64,000 nt of DNA, taken from NCBI GenBank assembly GCA_947561715.1, contig OX387203.1, positions 3,596,001 to 3,660,000 on the forward strand. Direction: 5' to 3'. This document shows, piece by piece, positions 1-14,119 of this stretch. The translations under genes were made by a program, and so were the position numbers. Position 1 is the stretch's first letter, and every line of letters starts with the position of its first letter. This DNA comes from Ascidia mentula. Taxonomy: Eukaryota > Chordata > Ascidiacea > Phlebobranchia > Ascidiidae. The notes beneath the pieces were generated by a model, which saw only the letters and a list, made by a program, of their open reading frames with translations, made no database searches and was not told the origin of the DNA.

Positions 1-3000
1 TATCAATGGTGTCACGCCCACTGCAGCCGGTAAGACAATTCATAAAGCACTTCCTAATGATGGATGGACGTCAAAATTCACAGGACAAAATCTTTGTGGT
101 AAAAAAATTAAAGTATAATCCCTTTTACAGATCGGAACAAAAAATATGTACAACGATTCTTTTGCTAACTAGTTTGAAATTCACGTCTAAATGGTGTGCA
201 ATTTAGATTATGACGAATGCGCGACCAACTATGGAAACTGTTCGACGGCTGCCATTTGCACAAACACCAACGGTGCCTTCAGTTGTGTCTGTAACAGTTC
301 GTATTCTGACGTTTCTACCACACCTGATCTGAACGGCACTAACTGTGGTAAGTTAGCAATGTCTTCTAAACCATAATGCTGAGTACATTTTCACCTTCGT
401 TGTTGTTTAGTTTTGCCTGTAAACATCTCATGTTATTCCGACCGAGTGGAAGTTTGGGCTTTGAAGTCGTTCTTTGTGGAAAACCAGGTCGCAAATGTCA
501 GTTTACTGAGTCTGAACACATGTGGTGGAACTGACGACAATTCCGAATACTGGAAGTTTTCTGGATTATGTAATGGTACTACAGCAGTAAGTATGAAGAC
601 GTGTATTACCCACAGAAACCGCACAAGAACAACAACAAAAAGTCTTACGAACAAAACGTTGTGTATAACCTATAGATACGCTTTGGCGTTAAAAATATAT
701 GCTAATGCAAGTTATGTGGGGTTCTAGTGATGCTGGTAAATGGTTTTAACATAGGACGATGGCGACAACGTATTCGTATCTTGGAACTTGACGAACTCCG
801 ATCCAAGCGCTTCGTATTCTGCAGGTGTCATACTCTCCTATCCGATCACGTGCGTTTACCAGAAAACGGACAAACCAACGTGGTAAACAAAATAACTAAG
901 AAATCTTTGCTTTAATGTCGCTTAACACTGGGGTTTATGAATATTTTTTGCAGAATATAAAAATTGATCCACATAATGTCCATACTTGTAATGCAAACAA
1001 TTAACCGCCCGTCATTGGTGCATTTTTTTAGCTTGGAGAACAGACCAGGCCAAGAAATTAGTCTTTGTCAGACTGTGAAGTATCAAGCAGATCTGTTTTT
1101 TGACGGTAACCTCACAAACCCAGTGTGCGACCCAGTTGAAACAGGCACGACGATTCACTTCAGGGTGAGAAGAGAATACTGCCTACATCTCATCCACTAC
1201 AATAAAAAACGTCAGATCTATCAACTTTTACAGTTGTAAAACTCCCGTTTACACGTCATCGGTTGTTACTCAAACCATTTAGTGGCAGTTTGGACTGTTT
1301 AGTAAGAAACGCTGCTCTAAGTTATTTGAGAGACATATTGCCATAATATACAAATTAGAATTACCTTATTTTCTAGGATTTTTCACCTGAAAAACATTAA
1401 AACACCTAAAAAACATTAAAACTTGTTGTTTCAGGTCGGACCCACATCTGCCTTGCCAAGTGACTTCAAGCTTCGAATCCGAGGTGTGACGATATCTGCA
1501 GCGGAAGATTCGACCAACAACGTCACGCTATTGGAGTAAGGATGGCCAGATCACAAAACTGGACCACATAACATTGTCTTATATATCTTTCAAATAATAT
1601 TTACACATAATCTCGTTGTGGCAATTTCATTTAAGATTGCAAACATATTTGTTGTAATAATAAACCTATTACAGGTGTATGTAAATATATTGCCGAAAGA
1701 GTTAAAGCCAAACATTCCCGTAAGAATTGCTCACAAGTGGTTACCATTTCCTGGCGATCGCGTCTATACCTGTAATAATGTTGGCAAAGCCAAACAGAAA
1801 TGAGTTTCACATTCTTGCAACATGCCTGTTACCTGTAATTAGCATAAGAGGTTATCTTTACGTAACAAAATAAACATAATCATAATTACGTATCTTGGGA
1901 ACCACCTTTGCTCTTTTTTCTGCAGCAATTACTGCCCGTCATCTCCAACGAGTGCAACAGAGATGACTCCGAATACGCTTGTGGTTGTAAGAAACGGCCT
2001 GTCTTTCCATTCAACCATTACACTTCAGTCCTTCTTTTTTGGCTCAAGTAAAACTTCAAGAGTGGAGTTTGCAATGGAGCTCTGCGTCGAAACAGGAGGG
2101 GTTTCATGCTCACCATCAGTGAGTATTTGCTGTGTTTGCGTCTCACAATTACTCTACAGATCTATAAACTGTAAAATCTGGTGTATAAAAAGCAAACGAT
2201 TAAAATTCACATTCATCGTGTCTGCTCAGGATCCTACTTGTATAAACAATACAAGCTTGTGTGCGTTCCATGCAAAAACAAGCTTTAAGTGCTTCTCTCT
2301 TATAGTGCGCTATTGGAAGGCGACGACGATCAGTCTTAACTGAAATGGAAGGGGAAACTAAACAAGCAGGAAAAGCCATTGCCTTCTTCACAAGAAAACC
2401 AGGTAAACTTCGGCTTAAAATTAACATAATATATAAGCTATAAACGTTCGCACCAACCATTTTTGTATTTCAGACATGAATTACTGTTACCGAATGGTAG
2501 CTAATGTGACCGGAAATACAGCACCTACAGTTCGTGAAGTGTACAACTATGTAAGTTTATGTTTATTATGTTTTATCACATTGGACCCATTGTTGCGTCC
2601 AAAAAGATCATTAGCCCCACTGAAATTTAAGGTTCACAAAGCAAAACCAATGCTTAACCACTGTTGTATGTACGTAGCCTACACACACAACAAAAACTGA
2701 TTTCTTCTATATCAACCCGCCGCTATGTATTAGACACGTTTTTATTTTTAGGTAAGTGACATTTTAAGTGAAATCCAAAACGCAACAAGTGTGTTTGCTT
2801 ACACATCAGCAAACATCACGTTCGAAGCAGCGTTGTCAGCAGATACCAATACACACATAATAACATCGATCTGCTTCAATGGGAGTACAAAATCTGCAGA
2901 CGAATTCACAGATTTGTTGCAAAACCACACAACAACCCTAACTCTTACCTCGCTTCCAGTTATCTCATTGGCTGGTACGTTTTAGACCGTTGCATGGCAT

Positions 3001-3816
3001 TTTTATGTATAGTTAGATGCTAAAAAGTGGTACATGCGTAATAAATTGCATACTACACCAGATTTCAACGAATGTACGACCAACTATGGCAACTGCTCAA
3101 ATCTCGCAAGTTGCACTAACACCAACGGCTCGTTTACATGCCAGTGCTTCGGTAATACAACGGACAAATCGCAAAATGGACACAATGGAACAATATGTGG
3201 TATGTGGTCTCCTGGAGATGAATGACGTCATGCAAAAGTTAAACTTGAACATATATTAATAATGTCATTACTGAAATATTTGTAACTTTAATGCATTGAT
3301 AAATTAACAAGGTATTTGGTGGGATTACCAATGTATTTAACACCTTAGAGGAATGTAACTTTTGAATAAAGCGGCAACATACCATGTATACCAACTTGGA
3401 CTCGCTATTGAAAATTTCTTGTTACTTGTAGATATCGACGAATGTGGGTTAGCTGGGTACGATTGTGGAGGATCGACAGGAACATGTGCGAACAATGTGG
3501 GTTCATATATGTGCAATTGTAACTCCGGATTTGCAGTCGACTCTTCTGTCGACCCTTTTCAATGCATTGGTAAGTACCTTGACCAAACCGACACGGGGTT
3601 ACTTGCTCTGTTGGACACGTTACGTGGCAAGTAACGTATTGCATAGAACTTCAATGTTATACCATATACCTCAGCATTCCAAGACTTTTTACATTTCAGA
3701 TATCGACGAATGCTTAACTTCACCTTGCGATCTCAATGCAGCTTGTGCCAATGTAATAGGAAGCTTCAGCTGTGCGTGCAATGTTGGTTTTATGGGAAAC
3801 GGAACCAATTGCACAG
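1..3816 (+). CDS. Extracellular EGF/ZP-domain protein, 5' and 3' ends missing
   Basis: Proposed exons: 1-29, 207-347, 411-586, 755-882, 1032-1164, 1435-1535, 1926-2118, 2230-2258, 2320-2402, 2474-2550, 2752-2974, 3062-3199, 3432-3569, 3700-3816. Phases agree across all junctions. Exon 207-347 is a calcium-binding EGF module (DYDECATNYGNC). Exons 411-2258 read as a ZP domain: NISCYSDRVEVWAL at its start, VSWNLTNSD and ILSYPITCVYQ, then VTLLDNYCPSSPTSA and FFFGSS with EFAMELC. The next exon begins with a run of Arg before Ser (about 2320-2335), a furin-like site where ZP proteins are usually cut. Exons 2474-2974 encode a unit rich in N-glycosylation sequons that I do not recognise. Three more EGF exons follow ([40 protein letters not shown]). 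The start lies left of the window and no terminal exon was found after 3816. The 2258/2320 junction is the least certain. ZP domains polymerise into matrices; an egg-coat role is only inferred. Confidence 0.75.
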
Positions 3817-4865
3817 GTATATGTTCCTCAAGCCTGTTTCAAATACAATCCTTGCTTTAAACCTAGCATACAGGGTTAAAACGGGTATTTGAAAAAATTG
3901 TTTTAAAAACAACATAAAAGGGCTTCAAAATAGTAAAGAAAAATAGAATTATTAGGCTAAATAGGAGCTGAAGCTAAAGAGAAAGGCTTTGGTAAGTAAA
4001 TGCTACTTATATCGCAATCGTAAATTTAAAAAATAGCATAAAAATTGGAAATGACTCCACGGAATGTCAGAAACATAAATGCAAGGTCATAAAAGAAAAG
4101 AGGAAAAAAGCAAGAGAAGAAAAAGAGAATTTCCTGAAACAAGCTACAGGAAATCAATGGTTGTAAGCAGCACGATTAGGCTACTCAAATATTGATTATT
4201 TAACTAATCTTGATAACTAATGACAAATCAATAGATAATATATAATATTACCATATTTATAACAGATCTGTTAATTTTGCTATGAGTTTTGAAGTGCATT
4301 TCCAGATCTATAAAAGAAAAAAGTTAGGAATATAACAAACTGATAAAAATGGCCGCTGTGGCGTTGCTCTTTCCATAAAACAAACCTGAAGATTTAAAAT
4401 TTACGCTCTTCAACACCCCAATGAAACAAGCACGTGAATCCAGGTAAAAGTTTTTGTTTCAGCCTAATTTCTATCACGCGATTTTTCACCGTGAATATGA
4501 TATGTATCATTTATGCCACGTTAATGCAGTGTAGTGATGAATGCCGGGGAAGCCCCCGCATGATGCTGTTGTACGCACGGAAAATTTCAGTAAAATACAT
4601 GTTTACAAATAGTAATCGCAAATCTATAGCAACACCACCATCAACACAGTGACGTCACTGACCAACTATTGCGTAAAGCCTCATACCAAAGTACGATGTG
4701 CTTTGAAAGTCGTTGAGCTGTGGGGTTAATTGGTTCGTATAATTCCGTAATGAGCAAAGGTGTTGTTTTGTTAACTTGGGTGGGGCGAACGAGAATCTAG
4801 TTCCAGTGTTCGAGGAAGTGAAAACGACAGACGTTTGCCGGTAACATAGAACCGAGAATTTTAAC
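3817..4865. other. Region between first and second EGF genes
   Basis: AT-rich DNA that should hold the end of the first gene and the promoter of the second. I could not find a convincing phase-1 terminal exon. An open frame at 4434-4652 has no family resemblance. The likely start of the next gene (4866) has no clear TATA box upstream. Confidence 0.4.
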
Positions 4866-7800
4866 ATGCTTCGGCATATTATTGTTGTTGCAATTGTTTG
4901 TGCGACATTTACTGTGGCTGAGGTGAATCGTGATGCAGGTATGTGGACAGTAAGACGAACAAAGTGGGTTGTAAGGTTGAAACAAGTACCTAAACTCTTA
5001 GCATGAAAAATAACTTTGAGTAAATTATCAAAGGCAAGGTCTGGTGGTCGGTTTCTAAAGTTATTGATAGAGTAGAATATATAGCTAATATATAACAAGT
5101 AATAGGGCCAAGTAATGTTTAACAAATTATCTGTTTGTACACTTCTACTTTACATAATGAACATATCCTTCAGGTCGTAAGAAAGTTGTACTTGGCACTC
5201 GGATACTCAAACAGTAATATTGAAAGTAACTTTTATAACTTACAATTATTCTTTTGGACAGTGTTCGTCGTCTATAACGTCCTGAGTAAACTCCCGCCTG
5301 CCGACGGAGACGGAACACTGATCGAGTTTGTCTCCTCAGTGCAATTCGCTGCGTACCACAATCTTACTGTCGCTACCACAGCCAGGACCAGATTACTTTC
5401 GGAAACCAATCAAGTTGGAAGTAACAACTGTTTTGTGCCTCCTATGTCCGATTTAAACCTAAAGATTACAACATAATGTTGCAATATTTGAGCAATTGAT
5501 ATGTACAAGAAGATAGTTAACTTTAGATTATTTCACTATTTGTTTACAGTCAATCAAACGTGTTCGACGAGCGACATTCCTTGCCACGCAAATGCCAACT
5601 GCACAGACCTTGGAGAGTCATTAATACGCTGCCAGTGCCTGGGAGGGTACGACCAAACAGCAAGCACTGAAACATTTCGACCTGATAATGTAGTGATACC
5701 AGACGGAACAAACTGTCCAGGTGGAACTATTTGAGTAATTAACCACAAAATAGTAGTGTGGCAAACTTATAAACATAGAACTTATTACATATTTATGTAT
5801 ATACCTTTTTACTTAGTAGAATAGCTGAACGTTTCGTTACCTTATGTTGACTGGTTATCGACAAATTTAAGTATCTATTCGCAGACATTGACGAATGCAT
5901 AGACCCCATCGCCTGCGGGGCACAAACTGACGGGTGCACGAATTCTCCAGGTTCGTACACGTGTACGTGCAAACGAGGGTACCAACTGTCACAAGCAAAA
6001 ATCTGTGAAGGTAAGATATTTATAATAACTGTCAGAAGTTGCTCTAAAGAAGCAGAAACTAGGCAGTGTGTTCTTTAAAATATGAATACAGACATATAGG
6101 CACATACTTCTGCGTTACAAACACTGCCTGAAGTTTGAATTCGCGTAGCCTAACAATACAAATATGACTGCTAGTAATTATATATACATACCATCCATCA
6201 CGTATTATACATATAAAAACATGTAAATATTTTTCGTCTTTAAAATTTTCCAAACAATAAAAATGCAAAACAAACTACTTGCTGCATGCACATCCCATGC
6301 TTTCGTTATGTCACCAATAAATAAAGGAACAAATCTCTTTGAAACCTTTAAATGCACCTTTTGTCTCCAGCAACCTGATTATGCCTTTGAATTGAAACAT
6401 ATCTGAGTATACGTTTATTCAAAAACACCTTCTGCATGAAAAAATCTTGTCATTAGTGCAACCCTGCATAACTGAAGCCATTTGTGTGTTATCTCATTCG
6501 ACAAGCACAAAGGCGCGTGCGACGTAACTATTTGAAACTGAAATAAGAAAAAAAGGCAATCCAAGAGACATACGAACCCGACAGAACTTTGCCTAATTAC
6601 TGCGCAGCGTTTTGGTTTTGGAGTGAAGAAGATATAAATGCCAATTGTGTGCAATGTACATTAATGCTTCCCTGTTATACACAGACGTTAACGAGTGCAA
6701 TAACGCGACGCTGAATACCTGTCATAGCTTAGCAAACTGCGGTAATACTGATGGAAGTTTCTTTTGTACGTGCTTGGATGGTCATACTGGAAATGGAACT
6801 TATTGTGAAGGTAATTTAAGTAACCACAAAACTTGCGAGATAATGGTTAATGAGCTGGTTTTTACGCATGTAGTGTTGTATTTACCTAACCGGCGTAAAT
6901 TTACGTGTCTACTAATTGATTACAGTATAAAGAACCTTTTTGTAGAACTTAATGAGTGCCATGCATTGGGATACACTTGTGGGCTTCATGGAAGTTGTGT
7001 GAATACTAACGCTTCATATACTTGTGCGTGTGACAGTGGTTATACCATTGATGAAACATCATCACCATTGACGTGTGTGGGTATGTTAAATGTTGATATA
7101 ACTGTAATAGTAGCCAGTGGCAGAGATACGTGCAAATTATTGGGTGAGGGACGACCACGAAGTAAGAATACTTGTTTTTGTTTCCTAAGTGTCTAATTGT
7201 AAGAAAAAACATTACAAAATATTTTTTTGGGGGGAATATATTTACGTCCCCATGGACTAAAAGATTGGGCGCCCCCTGGATTTTAGGCCATCATGGTAAT
7301 CCCCTAGATTTGCAAAACATTTTTTCTCGAAAGATGGAAGTATGATAAAATGATTATACGACAGTACAAAATATTTTCCTTATATTGTTGGATCAACGAA
7401 AATTGCAACATTTTTTTAAAAATACTGAATAGACATGCCAAAAGCTTTAAGTTTGCAAAATGGCATTGTGATGTTGCAAACGTTTTTAAATCCATGTCGT
7501 GTTCATCTTCAAGTGCAAATTTTTAAATTGAAAGCTGTATTTTTTTAGATTTGGATGAATGTGCAACTGGCTCAAATAACTGTTCAAACTTAGCGATTTG
7601 CGTTAATATTGGCGGTACATTCAACTGCAACTGTATGAGCGGGTACTCAGGAAACGGAGTAAGCTGTACAGGTAGGCCTACCTTATTAAATAAGTTTGTG
7701 AGCCAGTTTAAACATTTCTCAACGAAATGCACAAATGGTATATTTTTAACAATGCTGTTCTTATCAGTTCTATAGTGCTATCAACAATATGTGTATTGCT

Positions 7801-10800
7801 AGAATATACGTTAACCGTTGCCCAACAATATATATTTTTTTTCAGACGTGGATGAATGCGCACTTGCTACCAACAATTGTAGTGTCAACGCCGATTGCAC
7901 AAATACAATTGGATCCTTTAACTGTTCTTGTATGTCCGGTTATGCGGGGGACGGAGTAAATTGTGCAGGTAAATCATCTTTCCAAGCTGATTTTTGACAG
8001 CCTCACAACTCAGACCAATTAGCCTTATACACTCAGTTAATTTTATATCTTCCTACAGACAATAACGAATGTACTGATGGCACTGACAACTGCAACCACG
8101 TGGACGGTACTTGTGGCAACACACAAGGTAGTTTTATATGCTCATGCAACGCAGGCTTCACCGGAGATGGAATTACGTGCACAGGTGGGTTTAAATACCA
8201 CGCATTGATGCAAGCAAGCGTGTCCACAGTTTTCGTCGATTCAAACCTAGTTTTGGAATAAAAATAATTACCTGCGTGAAGAGTAGACGTAGCGTACACA
8301 AAAAAATGAAATAATGAAAGCGTTTTTAACTTTTGTATGTATCAATGATTTACAGACGTTGAAGAATGCCTGACGTCCGTCGACAATTGCAACAGTTTCG
8401 CCACATGCACCAATGTGGTTGGAAGCTTTTCGTGTGTCTGTAACACTGGGTTTTCAGGAAACGGAGTAAACTGCGAAGGTATTCTCGGTTCTCAGCTGCA
8501 TGTAGCTCGTTTAATTAATAGTACTGATGATGAACGCAGTTAGTGTTCAAAACGTCTGCTCTATTTAAAATGATCAATAACATATTAGCTTTGGCTTTCC
8601 TATTCGAAGTAATCCAAGTATTTTTGCACCCAAGTATGCGCCTCACGTTTACGTACTATCTTGCATCCAAATGTAAACTCAATGTCACTTTGGTTTGCTT
8701 TTTAACTTTGCGTACGTTTTAGATGTCATTCCACGGAGCCCAATGCACATAAAATATTTTGTGGCTAATGTAAACATTTAACAGTAATCGAAAAATTTCA
8801 AATCCAATCGTAAAAATTAATATACAAAATTCACGCAGATATCAATGAGTGTACGACTGGTGCTCATAACTGTGACGCATCTAATGGTGTGTGCATAAAC
8901 ATCAACGGATCGTTCTCTTGCGCCTGCAAAACCGGGTACACTGGCAATGGAACCGTATGCAGAGGTTGGTCCAGCGTAAAGCATTGCATATATCTGTTGT
9001 TTGTAACTTTCTTGACCATAATTGGTTAACGCATTTTTTGCAATGTGGTATGAGACAAACTCTATGTCCAATCGCGTCGAGAAAGCAAAGTTCGATAAAT
9101 TAAACTTGATTGTGAACTGAACTCATTATAAGCTGGGCGTGACCAGTTAGTCAATTTGCGACTTAATTTTGGGAACTGCTGGACTTCAAATAAAAATGCG
9201 TTAGTAAACGCTGCACTTATGTTGGTTTTAATTTACTTGACGCCTATGCACTATACGCTTCTAGATATCTTGGAATGCAGCACTGGATCGCATAACTGCA
9301 GTGAAAACGCTTTGTGTACCAACCAGGATGGTGGTTTCACATGCTCCTGTCTTTCGGGCTATACCGGCGATGGATTCAGCTGTCAAAGTAACACAGAATT
9401 GATTCATGGACAGTTTGTGGCGCCTTTTCTTTGTTGGTTGGGCTGCCGAATATTATACAACATAACACGATACAGTACCAAAAGTTTCAAGCATAAGTGA
9501 CTTTTTAAAAATAGGCCGTTTAATGTACAGCAAACCTGTTCATTTAAGTGCTTACAATCGTTGTATTTTTTTATGTAATTAACAGATATAAACGAGTGTA
9601 CGAACAACTTACACGATTGCCATGTTGATGCCGATTGTATCGATGAACAAGGTAGTTTTCAGTGTACTTGCAAAAGTGGGTACATCGGAGACGGAAGGAA
9701 TTGTACTGGTAAGCGTGCAATTTATATGTTTATGATATCCCATACTTAAATAAGGCGTTATAGGCTATATGTGCAAGGGATTCACAACGCATGAGGTATA
9801 TAGGATGGTTTTCCTAGTCATAAATGGGTTGTAGGTCCTTTGTGTGCCGCTTTACGGCTAGCTAAAAAGTTAATTAGCACATCTGACAAGTGGCAATCAC
9901 CATTAGTAACAGCGTATGTCGTAGTGATGTTTTGTGTTAATCCTGCGTTGTAGATTCATCATTTCAAACCAGCTTTTGTTTCTCTCGCAGAATTTTTCGC
10001 TCAGTTTTTTTTATTCCAAGTTGAGACTCTTTCCATGCTTATAAAGATCTTTTGTTTCAAGATATCGACGAATGCCTGACGAGCACAGACAACTGTGATG
10101 AAACATCAACATGCCAGAATCAAATCCCAGGATTCCAGTGCTTATGTTTAAGCGGCTTTGCTTGGAACGGAACAACTTGTGAACGTAAGGCCAGTCTATA
10201 AAATGACGTCAAACCGCCTTTGTGTTGGTCTCGGTATGCGTTCCTTAACAACATTCTGGGCTCAATGATTTTGAATGGCTTGATTCTAGTATTACAATGG
10301 TAAAGCGATCCCTGTATGTAATAATGTGTGAGGTTTGGTGCAATGTTTAGAATATCGCTGTGTCCAGAAACCATGGACAAACAGAGAAAGTTATAAATGT
10401 ACATATTACAAGAAAAATACGTCCTTATTACCTTTTCAAAACATGATCTTGGTTTGAAGCAGCGCCACATGTCTTCGTAGAATAATACCTGACCGATATT
10501 GCCTGTGTAGAAATAAACGAATGCGACCAACCAGCTTTGAATGACTGCGACACCAACTCTGAATGCACTGACACACACGGAAGCTATTACTGCACCTGCA
10601 GTACTGGATATTCAGGAAACGGTTCCCTATGTGAAGGTGACATTTACACTTACCATTTGCCTATGCATGATGCAAATAATGACCAATATGTCTTGCAGAC
10701 ATCGACGAATGTGCTTTGTTTTCTTCATGTGATCGCAACGCAGTTTGCACCAACACTGGCGGAAGTTTTGCTTGTGATTGCATGAACGGATACCATGGCA

Positions 10801-13800
10801 ACGGATCAGTCTGCGCAGGTAAGGGTACAGTATTAGGCAACCTTGTGTGGCGAAACTTTTAACACTGGTTGACCGATAAACGGACTGTTGCGTATTTATG
10901 ACGTTTAGAATGTTTTACTTCCTCGTTGGGTTGTCTTCGCTCGAACAATTTGAACCTTGCCCTTAGGCCTGTTGGCTTTCAAAGGCCTGATTTTAGCTTG
11001 TATGTTGTGCCAAAACCTTTAGCCAATGAAACACCAAATCTCAACAATCGCAAATCTAAATGTTCCTGTCTTTATAGTGGTGGTGTGGATGTTAAACTAG
11101 AAGAATAACCAACAAAACTTCAAACAACAGAAACAATCGAATTAAATTTTAAGTACCCAACATCCAAAATGCCACGATAAACCACATATTTCATGAAATG
11201 CGTGCGGGATCTAATCACAGCCATTGACATTTACTGTGGTAACATTTTCTAAATATGTAGTATTCTTTTGCAGATGTAAATGAGTGCAGTAGTGATACAC
11301 ACGATTGTAGTACGGACGCTGATTGTCTTAATTATCCCGGAGGTTTCTTCTGCCGCTGCAAACACCCCGGCTTCGGTGGCAATGGCACCAACTGTGCAGG
11401 TAACTGCATGGCATAGATTTCGCATCGTTATGTTCCCTTGTGAATACTGTAATTTTATGGCCAAATTGATATGTGTGAAGAAGGTGTATTACACACATTA
11501 AATACTCCCAATTCAACACATATACAGAAAACGTCAACAAACGCAATTCTCGAAAATGTTCACACGTATATTCGAATTGTGTTCGAATGTGGTCAAAGGG
11601 CTCAAAATATAGTTCACTCCGAAAGATTAAATTAAATTATTCTGCTTTATCCTCTTGCTGCGGTTGCTTTATACAAGAGGGGTCCAGTATATAAAGAAAA
11701 TAGCATATTGTGGTCAAATGTACCCAAACATTTAACTTCATCACAATTTGAGTGTCGTGAAATAAGTTCAAACTTACACAGAGGCTTTAACGCATTTCCA
11801 AAGATTACCTTCAATTTTAGCCGTCTTTTCTGAATGTCCAACATCTGCACCAGTCACAACACCGGCTCCCACATGCCATGAAAACGCATCCAGTAATGGA
11901 GTGGATGGATGTGTATGCGATCAGGGTTTTACTGGAGATGGATTTTCGTGTATAGGTGACAGTTTGCGTTTGACTCTTGTCTGATCAACACTTTAAGCCT
12001 ACGGCAGTTCTTTAACATATAAGTGGCATTTTGACTAATTTACTTCTGTGCAAAATACATGGAGCGTACTATTTTGAATAAGAAATCCAAAGCTAAGAAT
12101 GTTTAATGATACGTTGAGCAGACGTTTCTAACACATCTGTTTACATTGTCTTAATTCGTTATCCAGAATTCAGGCTTTTAAAAGTGGTGTTGTTGGTCGT
12201 TGGTTGCAGTTTGATACTGACATTTTTACGACAGATATCGACGAATGCACTTCAAATACGCATAACTGTGATGCAAACGCAGCTTGTACAAACCACTACG
12301 GAAACTTCTCTTGCCGATGTAACCACCCTGGATTTAGTGGTGATGGAACCACTTGTACAGGTAAATAAGTAAACCCTGAAAATTCGTAAAACAATGGATT
12401 TACGCGAGCCGGTAGCACTATCGGTTACCAAGCAGTTTGTTTGGACGTAGTCTGCTCCACGGTGGTCGTCTCTGTTGTTTGGTACTTAGTATAAGGTACC
12501 CAACGGATCGACGGTGATCGAAAGGTACCACAAAGTGTAAATCTGTGTGCCAGCTAGTGTCAAAGCTAGCGCAGTGCCACTGTCAACAGCTGCACTGAGG
12601 AATGGCTTTTAATTCATCCACTTTAAATTTTCCCATTACTTCGCTGCATTTGACTTTTAAATTTTCCTTTGCAGTTGTCTTTACTGAATGTCCTACTGCT
12701 GCTGCTGTGACCACGTCTGCCCCTGCGTGCCATGACAACGCCGGTGTTGCTATTAGCAACGGTGTGGAAGGGTGTGTGTGCAACCAAGGATTTACTGGTG
12801 ATGGGTCTTCGTGTACAGGTATTCATTCGCACAACAAGTTTACCACAAATACACATTGCTTTGCATAAAAAAAACTCGGGAAATGATTTTATTCATAAAG
12901 GCAAAAATGCAATTGATTCTGTTCTAACAAATTAGAACTAATACATTTGTAATTAAAAGCTCTTCTGGCAAAAGAAAAACTTGTTTGTTCAACGTTTCGG
13001 TTGTTCTACAACAAACCTTCATCAGGATAATGAAGTAAAAACGCCCACACGGTGATAAATTTTTCTTTTGCCAGAAGAGCTTTTAATTACAAATAGTATG
13101 CCTGGCAGCGTTAGCAACAAACTAGAACTAATTCATTATTAAAATTGGTTGAAATGTTGTTTGCCTATCGATTAGTGTTTTTTCTAGACATCAACGAATG
13201 TGCTTCCAATACACATAATTGTGATGCAAATGCAACATGCACAAACCACTTGGGAAGTCACTCATGTCGTTGTATTTATCCCGGATTCGCTGGTAACGGC
13301 ACGTGGTGTACAGGTAAATATATCTTGCCAAATAGTAGAACATTATCTCAACCAATTAAGGCACGGATAAAAAATATTTTTTTCTCCCGGATTCCAAGTA
13401 TGCGGAAAACCATTGATTACGCGTTTAAACGACATTTGATAAAAAAAATATGGCCATTAAAGGGCATACCAATTTTTTTCTTGCTGGCAGCCCAGCGAGA
13501 AGTAAGTGCTTCTCAGGTTATCACTTCTCTATAGGTTGTGGCATGAGTTACAATAAAAACATTAGGGAGGTCCGTGCTAGCTGACTATGTTCAAGAATCA
13601 CAACGTCCATATAGTCTGTTGCACTGGATGGTAAAGGATTGTTACCGTACTAGAAAACGCATATCGAAGCACAACAACATGCTATTATATAGTGTATAAT
13701 GGACTTGTCACCTTTACATTACCCGAGCTTTAACGTATAAGATCTAATGAAGGCAATCCAAAAGCAAGTTGCACCGCATTATTACAAAAACGTTTGAGAA

Positions 13801-14119
13801 ACCGTTCAAGCGTATCGTCTGCGGTGAACCGTAACAGCGTGTACTGTGCCGCACAATATTCCTAACTTCCCTTGACCCGTTTCTTTTCCCCATATAAACG
13901 AGCGAATAATTAGCAGTAATTGACCTTACTAAAGACGTTAAACTATAAAAAAACTTAGGGTCACGGCTACAGTATGCGTAAAGCCTCACATGTTAAAGCA
14001 CTTTCCTCATACAACCACTATTGTTTACAGAAATCAGCAACCAAAGCGGTACAAATTTCCCCTGTGGCTCCATTCTGTTGTTGGCTTTCTTGTTTTCAAT
14101 TCAACTGACATCAACCTAA
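4866..14119 (+). CDS. GPI-anchored multi-EGF surface protein (923 aa)
   Basis: Twenty-two exons, all in phase 1: 4866-4938, 5262-5420, 5550-5720, 5885-6010, 6685-6810, 6946-7080, 7549-7671, 7846-7968, 8059-8184, 8356-8478, 8839-8964, 9265-9387, 9586-9708, 10062-10184, 10511-10636, 10699-10818, 11274-11399, 11821-11955, 12235-12360, 12675-12818, 13188-13313, 14031-14119. They sum to 2772 nt, exactly 924 codons. Exon 1 is a signal peptide ([20 protein letters not shown]). Exon 2 ([17 protein letters not shown]) is an N-terminal domain shared with the next gene. Exon 3 is a divergent Cys module. Exons 4-17, 19 and 21 are calcium-binding EGF modules (D-I/V-D/N-E-C, then G-F/Y-x-G-N/D-G). Exons 18 and 20 are shortened modules starting SECPTSAP and TECPTAAA. 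The last exon ends in a hydrophobic tail ([18 protein letters not shown] then stop), as expected of a GPI-attachment signal. The ligand is unknown. Confidence 0.85.
12945..13094. mobile_element. Palindromic element with 35-bp inverted repeats, in intron 20
   Basis: The arms at 12945-12979 and 13060-13094 are perfect inverted repeats of 35 bp (core CTCTTCTGGCAAAAG). Imperfect direct repeats of about 21 bp (AACAAA-T/C-TAGAACTAAT) flank it at 12927 and 13119. On the minus strand the interior contains CTGATGA (13019-13025), a short stem, then GAAAC (12994-12998), which resembles half of a hammerhead core. Related elements lie at 34586, 35446 and 48358. It probably represents a non-autonomous element. 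Confidence 0.6.

Noticed and set aside
433..654. Open frame on the minus strand under the ZP exon
   Set aside because: It is a shadow of the plus-strand ZP exon, with no splice signals or family match of its own.
4434..4652. Candidate terminal exon of the first EGF/ZP gene
   Set aside because: The acceptor at the CAG before CCTAATTTC puts a stop at once in the required phase, and no hydrophobic anchor follows.
12945..13094. Rho-independent-type terminator or CRISPR-like palindrome
   Set aside because: The setting is an intron in a eukaryotic gene, and related copies with flanking repeats point to a transposable element.
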